Below are positions 40,086-48,525 of a DNA stretch of 64,000 bases, piece by piece. Under the pieces are notes generated by a model, which did not search any database, was not told where the DNA came from, and was given only the letters and a program-made list of their open reading frames with translations. The translations under genes were made by a program, and so were the position numbers. This DNA is from Woeseia sp034521225 (GTDB lineage Bacteria; Pseudomonadota; Gammaproteobacteria; Steroidobacterales; Woeseiaceae): positions 62,001 to 126,000 of the forward strand of contig JAXHMR010000025.1 of NCBI GenBank assembly GCA_034521225.1, read 5' to 3'. How positions within the stretch are numbered: the stretch's first letter is position 1; the number at the start of each line of letters is the position of its first letter.

Positions 40086-41225
40086 TCATGAGCCGCCGGC
40101 GCAGGGATCATAGCCGGGCAGGCTCAGCAATCGCTCCGTCTCCTCGCCCAGGAACCGGATTGCGGCAGACTCGCCCCGGATCAGCATGACGTCTATGTAT
40201 TGCCGTAACAGGTTCTCGTCGTAGAACACAAAACGCTCTACGGCCTGGAGGTCGCGTTCCCTCCTGTGCCGGCGCAGCGCTTCGTGCCGCGCGTTGACAC
40301 TGTTTGCGGCAGCCGTGTCACCGGCCGCGCTGAGTACGGCGCGCTGGATCGCCAGGCCGATGCTCGTACCTATCTCGGTATTCGCGTCCGCGGTGAGCCG
40401 TTCACCGTAAGCCAGGCAGACCGGCCGGTGCTCCGGCGGCAGGGATTCCGAGCGGCATGTCTCGACGACGCCAGCATCCCAACCCACAATCGCCGCCGCA
40501 ATACCGATCGCCTGCATCACGCGAGCGCCGTAGCGATCGTTGGTTGACGCCGCGAGTGCGCGCTCCAGCATAAGGATCTGTTCAGGCCAGTACGTATTGA
40601 ATTGCGGCGCGGTTGCCGCCCGTTGCAGGGCAGCGAAGCCCGCAGCTGTCTCGCCCTCCTTTAGGTGCCGGCTGGCGACGCGCGCCCAGACCGCTCCATT
40701 GTCGCCATCGGCATCCAGGGCGAGCCGTTCTACCTCACCGGCGGCGCAGGCCGGGGTAGCTGGTGCCGCGGTGCAGGCGTCCATGGCCATCCAGGCGACT
40801 AATGGATTGTCCGAACCTTCGGCAATCGCGCGCTCCAGCAACGGCGTCGCGGTATCGAGCTCCGTGGAAGCCGCCATGAATGCGCCGACGACAAGGTGCT
40901 CGGCGCTCAGTGAATCGTCCAGCACAGCCACGATGTGGCCCCAGTGTGCCCTGAGACGTGCTTCGTCATCCGGATAATCGCCGGCTATATCCGGCATTAG
41001 CGCCGTGAGACTGCAACCATCACCGAGATCGCGCGCCGAACCAGGGTCCGCGACATCCGGGTCCGTCACGCCTGCAGGCACGGCCGCCGAACCGGCGATT
41101 TCCCCGGGAGGCGCGACGCTGTCTGCAAGCGGCAACTCCGCTGGCGGCGATCTTTTGGCGACGATAACGAGTGCGCCGGCGGCGGCGCAGCGAGCGCGAC
41201 GGCAATCAGCGACACGGAATCTCAT
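40086..41225 (-). CDS. protein of unknown function, repeat-helical
   Basis: 379 aa, intact and convergent with ydbL. A short basic N-terminus with one weak hydrophobic stretch (AAAGALVIVAK) is followed by a low-complexity Pro/Ala/Asp segment and then helical, TPR- or Sel1-like sequence: STELDTATPLLERAIAEGSD, EGETAAGFAALQRAA, ERDLQAVERFVFYDENLLRQ. Several cysteines (DACTAAPATPACAAG, VETCRSE, PVCLAYG) suggest an exported protein with disulfides. Family not recognised. Confidence 0.6.
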   Translation of the reverse strand: MRFRVADCRRARCAAAGALVIVAKRSPPAELPLADSVAPPGEIAGSAAVPAGVTDPDVADPGSARDLGDGCSLTALMPDIAGDYPDDEARLRAHWGHIVAVLDDSLSAEHLVVGAFMAASTELDTATPLLERAIAEGSDNPLVAWMAMDACTAAPATPACAAGEVERLALDADGDNGAVWARVASRHLKEGETAAGFAALQRAATAPQFNTYWPEQILMLERALAASTNDRYGARVMQAIGIAAAIVGWDAGVVETCRSESLPPEHRPVCLAYGERLTADANTEIGTSIGLAIQRAVLSAAGDTAAANSVNARHEALRRHRRERDLQAVERFVFYDENLLRQYIDVMLIRGESAAIRFLGEETERLLSLPGYDPCAGGS

Positions 41226-41437
41226 GGCGCGAGCCCGGCGACACTCGCGCGTGCGCCCGCCCCGGGACTATGATAAACAGAATTCGGCATCTGCTCGATA
41301 AGTTCACGATGCGGGCTGAATCATCGGCGGATGCAATCGATACTGGCGTTGTGTACGGCAGGAAACTATAACAAACGGACTGACCAACGTGCGCTACCAT
41401 ACAGACGCGGAACCGGGTCCTGCGGAGAATAAAGGAT

Positions 41438-42230
41438 TTGCCGTCGGGGAACGTTGTTATCCAAACTATCAAACCGCTGCCCAACCCCGGCTGCAACCAG
41501 AAACCGGACCCGCAGGAGAATCACCTGCTGGCAGGCCCTTTCGCCGGAGGTGCAGAACCGACTGTACCCGGATCTGGAGATGGTGCCCCTGACGTTACGG
41601 TCGGTGCTCTACGAAGCCGGGCGCCCCATGCGCCACGTCTACTTCCCGGCCGACTCGATCATTTCGATACAATTCATGCTGCGGGACGGCGGCTCGACGG
41701 CGATTTCGATCGTCGGTAACGAGGGGCTGCTCGGTATCAGCCTGTTCCTCGGCTTCGAACCCGCGAGTTCCCGGTCCCTGGTGCAGCACTCAGGTCACGC
41801 CTACCGCCTTCCGAAGTCGCTGGTGAAGGCGGAGTTCGACCGCCACGACGAGCTGATGTGGCTGATGCTGCGCTACACGCAAGCGACGATCTCGCACGTG
41901 ACCCAGACCGCGATCTGCAACCGTCACCATTCCGGTTGAGCAACTGTGCCGCTGGCTGCTCCTGTCCCTCGACCGCCTGCCGCACAGCCAGGTAACCATG
42001 ACGCAGGAGTTCATCAGCAGTACGCTCGGCGTGCGACGTGAGGGCGTGACCGGGGCGGCAAGCGGCTGCGCGAAGCAGGAATAATCTCCTATCACCGCGG
42101 CGTCATCGACGTGCTGGACCGAACGGCGCTTGAGAAAGCCGCCTGCCGAATGCTACGAAACGGTGCGATCAGAAACGGAGCAAATCCTCCACTATCTACC
42201 GCAGCGTCGAGCGGTTCTCGATGACCCGTA
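41438..42230 (+). CDS. Crp/Fnr family transcriptional regulator (at least four frameshifts)
   Basis: Segments in changing frames form one regulator of about 250 aa: an N-terminus PDPQENHLLA, then ALSPEVQNRLYPDLEMVPL, a cyclic-nucleotide-type domain (MRHVYFPADSIISIQFMLRD, AISIVGNEGLLGISLFLG), AICNRHHS, the dimer helix LCRWLLLSLDRLP, and a winged helix (TMTQEFISSTLGVRREGVT, ISYHRGVIDVLDR) ending ECYETVRSETEQILHYLPQ. Breaks near 41535, 41935, 42055 and 42140; start and end are approximate. The family is common beside stress and metabolic genes; target unknown. Confidence 0.7.
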
Positions 42231-42370
42231 CCTGTCGTCAAGCTTCCCAGGAGTCCCGCAGGCGAGAAACGCGGGGCGATCGCTCGTTCCAACGGTGCAT
42301 GGTACCGGGCGCGTTTCGCGCGTCCAAAACGGCATGCTGCCGTTTTGTCGAACGGGGTTCTCATCCGGTA

Positions 42371-42434
42371 CCCTCTCCGCCAGTAACCAAAAAAGGACCC
42401 GATGGGTCCTTTTTTGCGTTACTGGCGGAGAGGG
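42371..42434. repeat. 64-bp inverted repeat made of tRNA-Ser 3' end plus terminator
   Basis: The left arm (ccctctccgccagtaac, 42371-42387, then c and aaaaaaggaccc) mirrors the right arm (gggtcctttttt, gc, gttactggcggagaggg, 42418-42434) around a 3-base loop. The right arm contains the last 12 bases of the tRNA-Ser gene with CCA; the left arm is an inverted copy of that end. Confidence 0.9.
42389..42415. terminator. bidirectional intrinsic terminator
   Basis: aaaaaaggaccc-gat-gggtcctttttt is a perfect 12-bp stem with A and T runs, so it can stop transcription both from the Crp/Fnr gene on the plus strand and from tRNA-Ser on the minus strand. Confidence 0.9.
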
Positions 42435-42512
42435 TGGGTTCGAACCACACGGTACGGAAAACCGTACTCTTGATTTCGAGTCGAGCCCGTTCGACCACTC
42501 CGGCACCTCTCC
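42423..42512 (-). tRNA. tRNA-Ser(CGA)
   Basis: The 90-nt minus-strand gene starts ggagaggtgccggagtggtc and ends ccctctccgcca with encoded CCA. The acceptor stem (ggagagg/ccctctcc), long variable arm (tacggttttccgta) and T-loop ggttcgaaccc are all present. The anticodon loop ctcgaaa gives anticodon CGA. One C-A mismatch is seen in the anticodon stem (ctcga/tcaag). It folds as a class II tRNA. Confidence 0.93.
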
Positions 42513-42696
42513 GTACGGATCGACGCACAGCGTGGCTGCGCGAGCGGCGCATTCTTAACCTTAAAAAGCTGTCCGCTGCGACAGGTTCGGCCGCACTAGC
42601 GCATCGCGGACACCGAATCAAGGGTATCCAGCACTGCTTTTTAACGGTGGCTGCGGTAGCCTTTGGCAGGCGCAAGTCACATCCCGGGATCTCGCA

Positions 42697-44096
42697 TTGC
42701 GGCCGTTCATTTACTTACTTGTCGCGGCACTGGTCGGCACCTGTTCGTCGGCACCGCCGTTGCTCGACCAGGTCCTGCAGCTGGGCGAACTGCGTGTCGT
42801 GACGCGCACTGCACCGACGACCTACTTTATCGGCCCGGATGGTCCCGCCGGGCCCGAATACGACCTTGTGCGTGGATTTGCTGACGAACTCGGTGTCGAG
42901 CTGCGTATCGATACAGTCGACAGCGTATCGGAAGTCATGCCGTACCTGCAGTCGGGACGTGTGCACATGGCCGCGGCGGGATTGTCGGCCACGCCATCGC
43001 GCCGCGAACAGGCCGACTTCGGTTACCCCTACGAAACCGTCGACATGCACCTGATCTACCTGCTGGGTACCGGCCGGCCGCGCTCGATGGAGGATACCCT
43101 GGGCCGCACCATCGAAGTCGTCGCAAACAGCAGTCATTCCGACATGATGGCGGCATTGGACGACGCCTACGCGGGGCTCGACTGGAGCGAGAACGCTGAT
43201 CTCGAAGTCGCTGATTTGCTTGCCAAGGTAGCAAACGGCGAGATCGACTTCACGATAGCCGACAGCACTTCCTTCAATATCCAGCGGCACTTCTACCCGG
43301 ACCTGCGCGTGGCGCTTGACCTCGAGATTGATGACCCGCTCGCATGGGCCTACCGCAAGGAAGACGGCCACAGCCTGCTGGCCCGCGCCGATGACTACCT
43401 GATCCAATCGAAACGCAGCGGCCTGCTGGCCCAGGTGCATGACCGCTACTACGGGCACGCCAAGAAGTTCGACTATGTCGGCACGCGCGCCTTCATTCGC
43501 CACTACGAAAGCCGCCTGCCGCGTTACCTGCCGCTGTTCAGGGAAGCCTCGGAGCTGTCCGGCATCGACTGGCGGCTGCTCGCGGCCATCGGCTACCAGG
43601 AATCGCACTGGCGCCCGAACGCCGTATCGCCAACCGGCGTGCGCGGCATCATGATGCTGACGCGTGACACGGCGGCGTTTCTCGATATCGACAATCGCGT
43701 CGACCCGGAAAGCAGCATCACCGGCGGCGCGCGATTCTACGCGATGCAGACCGAGCGCCTGCCGGATTCGATCGAGGAGCCGGACCGTACCTGGATGGCC
43801 CTGGCGGCCTACAACGTCGGCTACAACCACGTTCGCGACGCGCGCCAGATCGTCGAATGGAGGGCGGCAACCCGGACAAGTGGGTTGACCTGAGCGAGGC
43901 ACTACCGTTGCTTGCACAGCGCAAATGGTACTCGCGTGTGCCGTACGGCTACGCACGCGGCTGGGAGCCGGTGCTGTACGTCAACAATATCCGCCGCTAC
44001 TACAACATCATTAAATGGCTGACCGACAGCGAGCCGGCGCCGGAAGACGAGTCACCGGTGGCGGTGGATGCGATCGAAATTGCCAGTAGTGAATGA
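42697..44096 (+). CDS. mltF: membrane-bound lytic murein transglycosylase F (one frameshift)
   Basis: MltF cleaves peptidoglycan at the outer membrane. About 466 aa. The N-terminus (MRPFIYLLVAALVGTC) is a lipoprotein-like signal with a non-standard box. Next is a solute-binding-protein domain (LGELRVVTRTAPTTYFIGPD to YRKEDGHSLLARADDYL) then the SLT catalytic domain with glutamate in LLAAIGYQESHWRPNA, RGIMMLTRDTAAFL and MALAAYNVGYNHVRDAR. The frame breaks near 43855; the C-terminus continues EGGNPDKWVDLSEALPLLA and RGWEPVLYVNNIRRYYNII. TTG 42697 is the start used. tadA is next, convergent. Confidence 0.93.
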
Positions 44097-44116
44097 CGCC
44101 GTCATTGCAATGATGG

Positions 44117-44281
44117 CGTCATCGCGAGGAGCGCAGCGACGTGGCGATCTTGTACCGACGCTGACTGCTGCCAATCGGCATGAGATTGCCACGCCCTCCG
44201 GGCTCGCAATGACGCTCGGTTGCCACGCCCTCCAGGCTCGCAATGACGCTCGGTTGCCACGCCCTCCGGGCTCGCAATGGC
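44117..44281. repeat. dispersed inverted-repeat element, locus 12
   Basis: One forward arm (cgtcatcgcgaggagcgcag), a linker GCTGCCAATCGG, a full inverted arm (gagattgccacgccctccgg to ctcgcaatgac) and two further short arms (gttgccacgccctcc to ctcgcaatg) 34 bp apart, the last abutting the tadA stop. Confidence 0.9.
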
Positions 44282-44284
44282 GGG

Positions 44285-44749
44285 TTACCTGCGTTCGCTG
44301 AAGAACGTCTTCAAGCGTGCACCGCAGTCGTCGGCCAGCAATCCGCCGGTGACTTCAATGCGGTGATTCAGCCGCCGGTCGGCCGCCAGGTCGAGGACGC
44401 TGCCGGCCGCACCGGCTTTCGGATCGTAGGCGCCGAAGACCAGCCGGCGAATGCGTGCCTGCAGCATCGCGCCGACGCACATCAGACACGGCTCCAGCGT
44501 CACGTAAAGCTCGGCATCGGGCAGCCGGTAATTTGCCGTGGCGCTGGCGGCATCGCGCAACGCGACGATCTCCGCGTGTGCGCTCGGGTCACAGTCGGTG
44601 ATCGGACGATTGTGGCCCTGCCCGGTTATGCGGCCGCCCTGGACGATGACGGCCCCTACCGGCACTTCCCCGGCCGCAGCTGCAAGCGCGGCTTGCTCCA
44701 GCGCCGCAAGCATGTAACCGGTTTCCGTGTCACTGAATGAAATCATCAC
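44285..44749 (-). CDS. tadA: tRNA-specific adenosine deaminase
   Basis: TadA makes inosine at the wobble base of tRNA-Arg(ACG). 154 aa, with the zinc and catalytic motif DPSAHAEIVALRDA (HAE) and the two zinc cysteines in LEPCLMCVGAMLQARI; also GEVPVGAVIV and FGAYDPKAGAAGSVLDLA. The frame is intact. The start at 44749 may be one residue upstream of the usual one. Confidence 0.95.
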   Translation of the reverse strand: MMISFSDTETGYMLAALEQAALAAAAGEVPVGAVIVQGGRITGQGHNRPITDCDPSAHAEIVALRDAASATANYRLPDAELYVTLEPCLMCVGAMLQARIRRLVFGAYDPKAGAAGSVLDLAADRRLNHRIEVTGGLLADDCGARLKTFFSERR

Positions 44750-44894
44750 GGTTGCGGAAGCTGCATCAATCGCTTACTGCACCGGGCACGAACTACCCGC
44801 TCTCGTTGGTCATCGCGGGAGTACACAATACGGAATGGCAGGTAAATGAGTTTTTGCAAGAAAACGATCGACTTCGGGCACGACCCGGCCCATG

Positions 44895-45359
44895 TCACGA
44901 TGCATGGGCAACGCCGCGCTGCACCGGAACACTTCCGCCGCGGAGCTCCCAGCCCGGCAAAAGCAGGGCGCGCACTCCGGCTGACAGAATGGCACCGTCA
45001 TCATCAGCTTCGAATCCGGTTTCATTTACTGCAACGTCGAGGTAGCCAACCTGCCCGAAGAAGCTGATTCTGTCGCCCAGATTAAAATGTGCGCCAATGC
45101 CGACGGCCCGTTCCTGCATGGTGACGTCGGGAAAATCGTCAATTTCGACCGATCCATAGGCTGCGAACATATGCATATGCCGGCGTATCGCAACCGAGCC
45201 ATCGACGGCAAATCCGCTGGCATCGATGTTGTCGCCGGGCGCATCGAACTCACTCATGACGTAACCGACACGAAGCCAGTTGTAATTGATTTCGTCTGCA
45301 TTCCATTGTGCGTGGCCGATGCCGGGCACCAGGAACAGCAACAGGATCATTCGCTTCAT
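44895..45359 (-). CDS. small outer-membrane beta-barrel protein, C-terminus probably shifted
   Basis: 154 aa from MKRMILLLFLVPGIGHAQW, a clear signal peptide with GGGGAGA upstream. Alternating strands (YNWLRVGYVMSEFDAPGD, GFAVDGSVAIRRHMHMFAAY, GIGAHFNLGDRISFFGQVGY, GAILSAGVRALLLPGWELRG) describe an eight-strand barrel of the OmpX/opacity type. The last 13 residues do not look like a final strand and lack the terminal aromatic, so a frameshift near 44940 is likely. From 45360 to 45711 I find no gene or clear promoter. Confidence 0.7.
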   Translation of the reverse strand: MKRMILLLFLVPGIGHAQWNADEINYNWLRVGYVMSEFDAPGDNIDASGFAVDGSVAIRRHMHMFAAYGSVEIDDFPDVTMQERAVGIGAHFNLGDRISFFGQVGYLDVAVNETGFEADDDGAILSAGVRALLLPGWELRGGSVPVQRGVAHAS

Positions 45360-45711
45360 ATCGGTCTCCCCAAAGGGCTCACTCAGAATCTGTGCCAAAA
45401 AGACTGTTGCCGAGCATAACGGATATCCCGTGCGCGCATCACAGTCATGTAACATTTTCAAGCCCTTGGCCTGATCGGGCGGCGAATTCACCGGCGCGGC
45501 ATCCGCTCGCCCCTTGGTTTCGCTGCCAGACGCCTGCCGGTTCCGTTCCTGGACGGCGGCAGGCGATGCCACGCCCGGCGGCCCGGCCCGCGGTGGCATA
45601 AAGCCTCCGAGAAACCCGGGGCGGTTCAATTTTTACTCTCCCTATATTGCGCGCCAGTTGCACCATCTCGTTGATGATGTTCGCCAAATCTGCATATGAC
45701 CAAAAACGTTG

Positions 45712-45740
45712 TTGCGAAAGTCCCATTTTGGGACTAGCAT
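45712..45740 (+). promoter_or_regulatory. higBA promoter with overlapping palindromic operator
   Basis: TTGCGA (45712-45717) and TAGCAT (45735-45740) are spaced 17 bp. The spacer is almost exactly the inverted repeat AGTCCCA-TTT-TGGGACT (45719-45735). This is where a HigA antitoxin would bind to repress its own operon. The toxin ATG is 10 bases downstream of the -10. Confidence 0.65.
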
Positions 45741-45749
45741 GTCGGATAC

Positions 45750-46052
45750 ATGAGAATCATCGCTCTGTCGACGCTGAAAGCCTTCTGGGAAGAGAACCCG
45801 GAATATCAGGATGCCAAGGAGCCAACATTGGCGTGGCACCGTCATGCCCTGCATGCCGAATGGAGTTCTCCTGCCGAAGTAAAGCAGGACTTCAGGAATG
45901 CCAGCATCCTTAAAAACGGCCGTGTGGTGTTCAATATTGCGGGGAGCAAGTATCGACTTGTCGTATGGATCAACTACGCCTACGGGGTTGTATACATCCG
46001 CTTTATTGGCACCCACTCGCAATACGACAAGATTGATGTGCAAACCATTTAA
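45750..46052 (+). CDS. higB: HigB-type toxin (mRNA interferase)
   Basis: 100 aa. MRIIALSTLKAFWEENPEY, WSSPAEVKQDFRNASILKNG and RVVFNIAGSKYRLVVWINY, VYIRFIGTHSQYDKID are typical of the HigB/RelE family that cleaves mRNA on the ribosome. Toxin precedes antitoxin, the order specific to higBA. The region is visibly richer in A and T than its neighbours. Confidence 0.93.
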   Translation: MRIIALSTLKAFWEENPEYQDAKEPTLAWHRHALHAEWSSPAEVKQDFRNASILKNGRVVFNIAGSKYRLVVWINYAYGVVYIRFIGTHSQYDKIDVQTI

Positions 46053-46069
46053 CCGCCGGAGGATTAACG

Positions 46070-46438
46070 ATGGACATTAAACCGATTAAAACTGATGCCG
46101 ACTACCGCGCGGCATTAAAAGAAATTGAAAGTCTGATGATGGCTGGGCCAGACACCCCAGAAGGCGAAAAACTGGATGTCATGGTCACGCTTATTGAGGC
46201 TTATGAGGCCAAACACTTCCCGATGGACTTGCCCGATCCTGTTGATGCGATCAGGTTTGAAATGGACCGCAAGGGCTTAACCGTAAAAGACCTGGAGCCG
46301 ATGATCGGTAAAAGTAATCGTGTTTACGAAATCTTAAATCACAAACGCTCGCTGACTTTGAAGATGATCTGGAAACTCCACGAAGGTTTGGGTATTCCGG
46401 CTGAGTCGCTGATCAAACCACCTCAAGTTCATGCCTAA
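46070..46438 (+). CDS. higA: HigA-type antitoxin
   Basis: 122 aa, 17 bp after higB. An N-terminal acidic segment (KTDADYRAALKEIESLMM, TPEGEKLDVMVTLIEAYE) is followed by an XRE-type helix-turn-helix (IRFEMDRKGLTVKDLEPMI, SNRVYEILNHKRSLTLKMI) that would bind the operator upstream of higB. GGAGG lies eight bases before the ATG. Confidence 0.93.
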   Translation: MDIKPIKTDADYRAALKEIESLMMAGPDTPEGEKLDVMVTLIEAYEAKHFPMDLPDPVDAIRFEMDRKGLTVKDLEPMIGKSNRVYEILNHKRSLTLKMIWKLHEGLGIPAESLIKPPQVHA

Positions 46439-46580
46439 TCAATATCGCAGCAGAGATAAATTTCATGATATCTCCGCTATCGATTCGAGGCTGGCTGACC
46501 TTGAACAGGAAAAGCAGCAGCTCATCGCGTTCAGAGATGAGCTACAAAAGCCGAAGCCTCTGGTTCTGAAAATGGTATAG
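46431..46580 (+). CDS. 49-aa ORF overlapping the end of higA
   Basis: The ATG lies inside the last codons of higA (eight-base overlap) and runs 49 codons to TAG 46578-46580. The product (MPNQYRSRDKFHDISAI, then DSRLADLEQEKQQLIAFRDE and LQKPKPLVLKMV) is charged with a heptad-like coiled coil. The middle resembles N-terminal segments of helicase or nuclease proteins of mobile conflict islands, so this may be a decayed remnant or a third component of the higBA unit. No independent ribosome site is seen. Confidence 0.5.
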   Translation: MPNQYRSRDKFHDISAIDSRLADLEQEKQQLIAFRDELQKPKPLVLKMV

Positions 46581-46764
46581 CCGGTTTCCGGATTGCTCCA
46601 GAGCACACACAGTTCGGTTTCTCCAATACCATGCCAGCATCAATTTTCTTTCATGGTATCGCTGTTTTCTGATTTCAACGCGCGAAAAATACCATTGATG
46701 ATGCAGATTATACTGTTAATTTTAGATATTTTATTATTAATTATCCATACGTTATGAATTCCTC
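46581..46764. other. AT-rich noncoding remainder of the higBA island
   Basis: 184 bp, much richer in A and T than the genome around it (runs such as ttagatattttattattaat). It holds an inverted repeat ataccatg/catggtat spanning about 46627-46656. No gene. It probably marks the boundary of inserted DNA; on its right, guaA ends at 46765. Confidence 0.6.
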
Positions 46765-48358
46765 CTACTCCCACTCGATCGTCGCGGGCGGCTTCCCTGA
46801 GATGTCGTAGGTAACGCGCGAAATTCCGTCGACTTCGTTGATGATACGCAGGCTGACCGAATTCGAGAAAATCGTAAGGCAGTCGTGCCCAGCGTGCTGT
46901 CATGAAGTCGATGGTTTCGACAGCACGTAAGGCGATGACCCAGTCGTAGCGTCGACCATCACCCATGACGCCGACCGAACGCACCGGCAGAAACACAGCG
47001 AACGCCTGACTGGTCTTGTCGTACAGGTCGTGGCGCGCGCAGCTCCTCGATGAAGATGTTGTCCGCGAGCTGCAGGCAGGCAACGTATTCCGGCCGCACT
47101 TCACCCAGCACGCGCACGCCGAGTCCGGGTCCGGGAAACGGGTGGCGGTAGACCATTTCCGGCGGCAAGCCAAGTTCTACACCGATGCGGCGCACTTCGT
47201 CCTTGAACAGTTCGCGCAGCGGCTCGACCAGTTTCATGCGCATGTGCTCGGGCAGGCCGCCGACGTTGTGGTGCGACTTGATGACGTGCGCCTTGCCGGT
47301 CGATGCACCAGCGGATTCGATGACGTCCGGATAAATCGTGCCCTGCGCCAGCCAGTCCGACGTCTTCGAGCTTGCCCGCCTCCTCATCGAAGATATCGAT
47401 GAACAGGCCGCCGATGATCTTCCGCTTCAGTTCCGGGTCGCTGATGCCCGAGAGCGCGTTGAAAAAGCGCTCGGCTGCATTGACGCGTATGACATTGACG
47501 CCGAGATGGCGCGCGAACGTCTCCATGACCTGGTCGCCTTCCTGATAGCGCAGCAGGCCGTGATCGACGAACACGCAGGTCAGCTGGTCACCTATCGCCT
47601 CATGCAAAAGCGCTGCAACGACCGACGAGTCGACGCCGCCGGACAAACCGAGCAGCACTTTCCCGTCCCCGACATCGGCACGAACACGCGCGATGGCATC
47701 CGCGACGATATTGCCCGGCGTCCAGTCGCCCGCACAACCGCATACCTCGCGGACGAAGCGCTCAAGTATGCAGCTGGCCCTGCGGTGTGTGCGTCACCTC
47801 CGGATGAAATTGCACGCCATAATAGTGGCGCTTCGGATCCTCCATCGCAGCCAGCGGTGAGTTACGGCTGGTGCCGGTGGCATGGAATCCCGCCGGCAGT
47901 GCCTCGACGCGGTCGCCGTGGCTCATCCAGACTTTCAGCATCGGCGGGCTGCCGGCCGGCGCATCACTCAGGCCGTTGAACAGCTCGGACTCATGTGGTG
48001 TGATTTCCGCGTATCCGAACTCACGATGTGCGGAGGCGACAACAGCACCACCGAGCGCCGTGGCTATAGCCTGCATGCCATAGCAGATGCCAAACACTGG
48101 TACGCCCAATTCAAATACCGCTTGTGACACGCGCGGCGGATCATCGAGGTTGACCGATTCCGGACCGCCCGACAGGATGATTCCGTCCGGCCGGAACGCG
48201 CGCAGCACCTCATCGTCTGTGTCCCACGGATGAATCTCGGAATAGACGCCACATTCACGCACGCGGCGTGCGATCAGCTGCGTGTACTGGCTGCCAAAGT
48301 CGAGTATCAGTATGCGGTGCGCATGGATGTCGGCAGGTGCGGCGGCGGTCCGGGTCAT
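46765..48358 (-). CDS. guaA: GMP synthase, glutamine-hydrolysing (four frameshifts)
   Basis: GuaA converts XMP to GMP. The span gives about 530 aa, against 525 in E. coli. The N-terminal glutaminase (ILDFGSQYTQLIARRVREC, FGICYGMQAIA nucleophile, QFHPEVTHT), ATP-pyrophosphatase domain (LLGLSGGVDSSVVAALL) and dimer domain (YRHPFPGPGLGVRVLGEV, FLPVRSVGVMGDGRRYDW) are all present. Breaks near 47765, 47350, 47030 and 46875. Repaired, it ends ATIEWE with TAG at 46765-46767. Its ribosome site (GGGACAGGACACTAGCCG before ATG) is donated by the end of the MITE-like element. Confidence 0.95.
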
Positions 48359-48361
48359 CGG

Positions 48362-48523
48362 CTAGTGTCCTGTCCCACAAATAACCAGCACAATTCGGCG
48401 CGTCTTTTCGCGCCTGGCCGCGTTCCGGCTCCTCGCAATAGCCCTGCTCACGCATCGCGCGCCTTGCCAGGCACGAAAATCCGCTGCCGGCTTGCATTGG
48501 TTATTTGCGGGACAGGACACTAG
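48362..48523. mobile_element. MITE-like element with 26-bp terminal inverted repeats
   Basis: 162 bp bounded by ctagtgtcctgtcccacaaa (48362 on) and its inverse ending gggacaggacactag (48498-48523); the two 26-bp ends differ at one base. CTAG or TA may be the target duplication. The inside has no coding capacity. It sits exactly between guaB and guaA, leaving both reading frames whole. Confidence 0.85.
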
Positions 48524-48525
48524 TA

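Noticed and set aside
42371..42434. Attachment site of an integrated phage or island at tRNA-Ser
   Set aside because: The copies are inverted and only about 30 bp apart, and there is no integrase; integration would leave direct repeats flanking an element.
42715..43956. A 413-codon minus-strand open frame opposite mltF
   Set aside because: Antisense to an unmistakable transglycosylase with no motif of its own.
46627..46656. Intrinsic terminator for guaA or the higBA island
   Set aside because: There is an inverted repeat (ataccatg/catggtat) but a long loop and no T run immediately after it on either strand.
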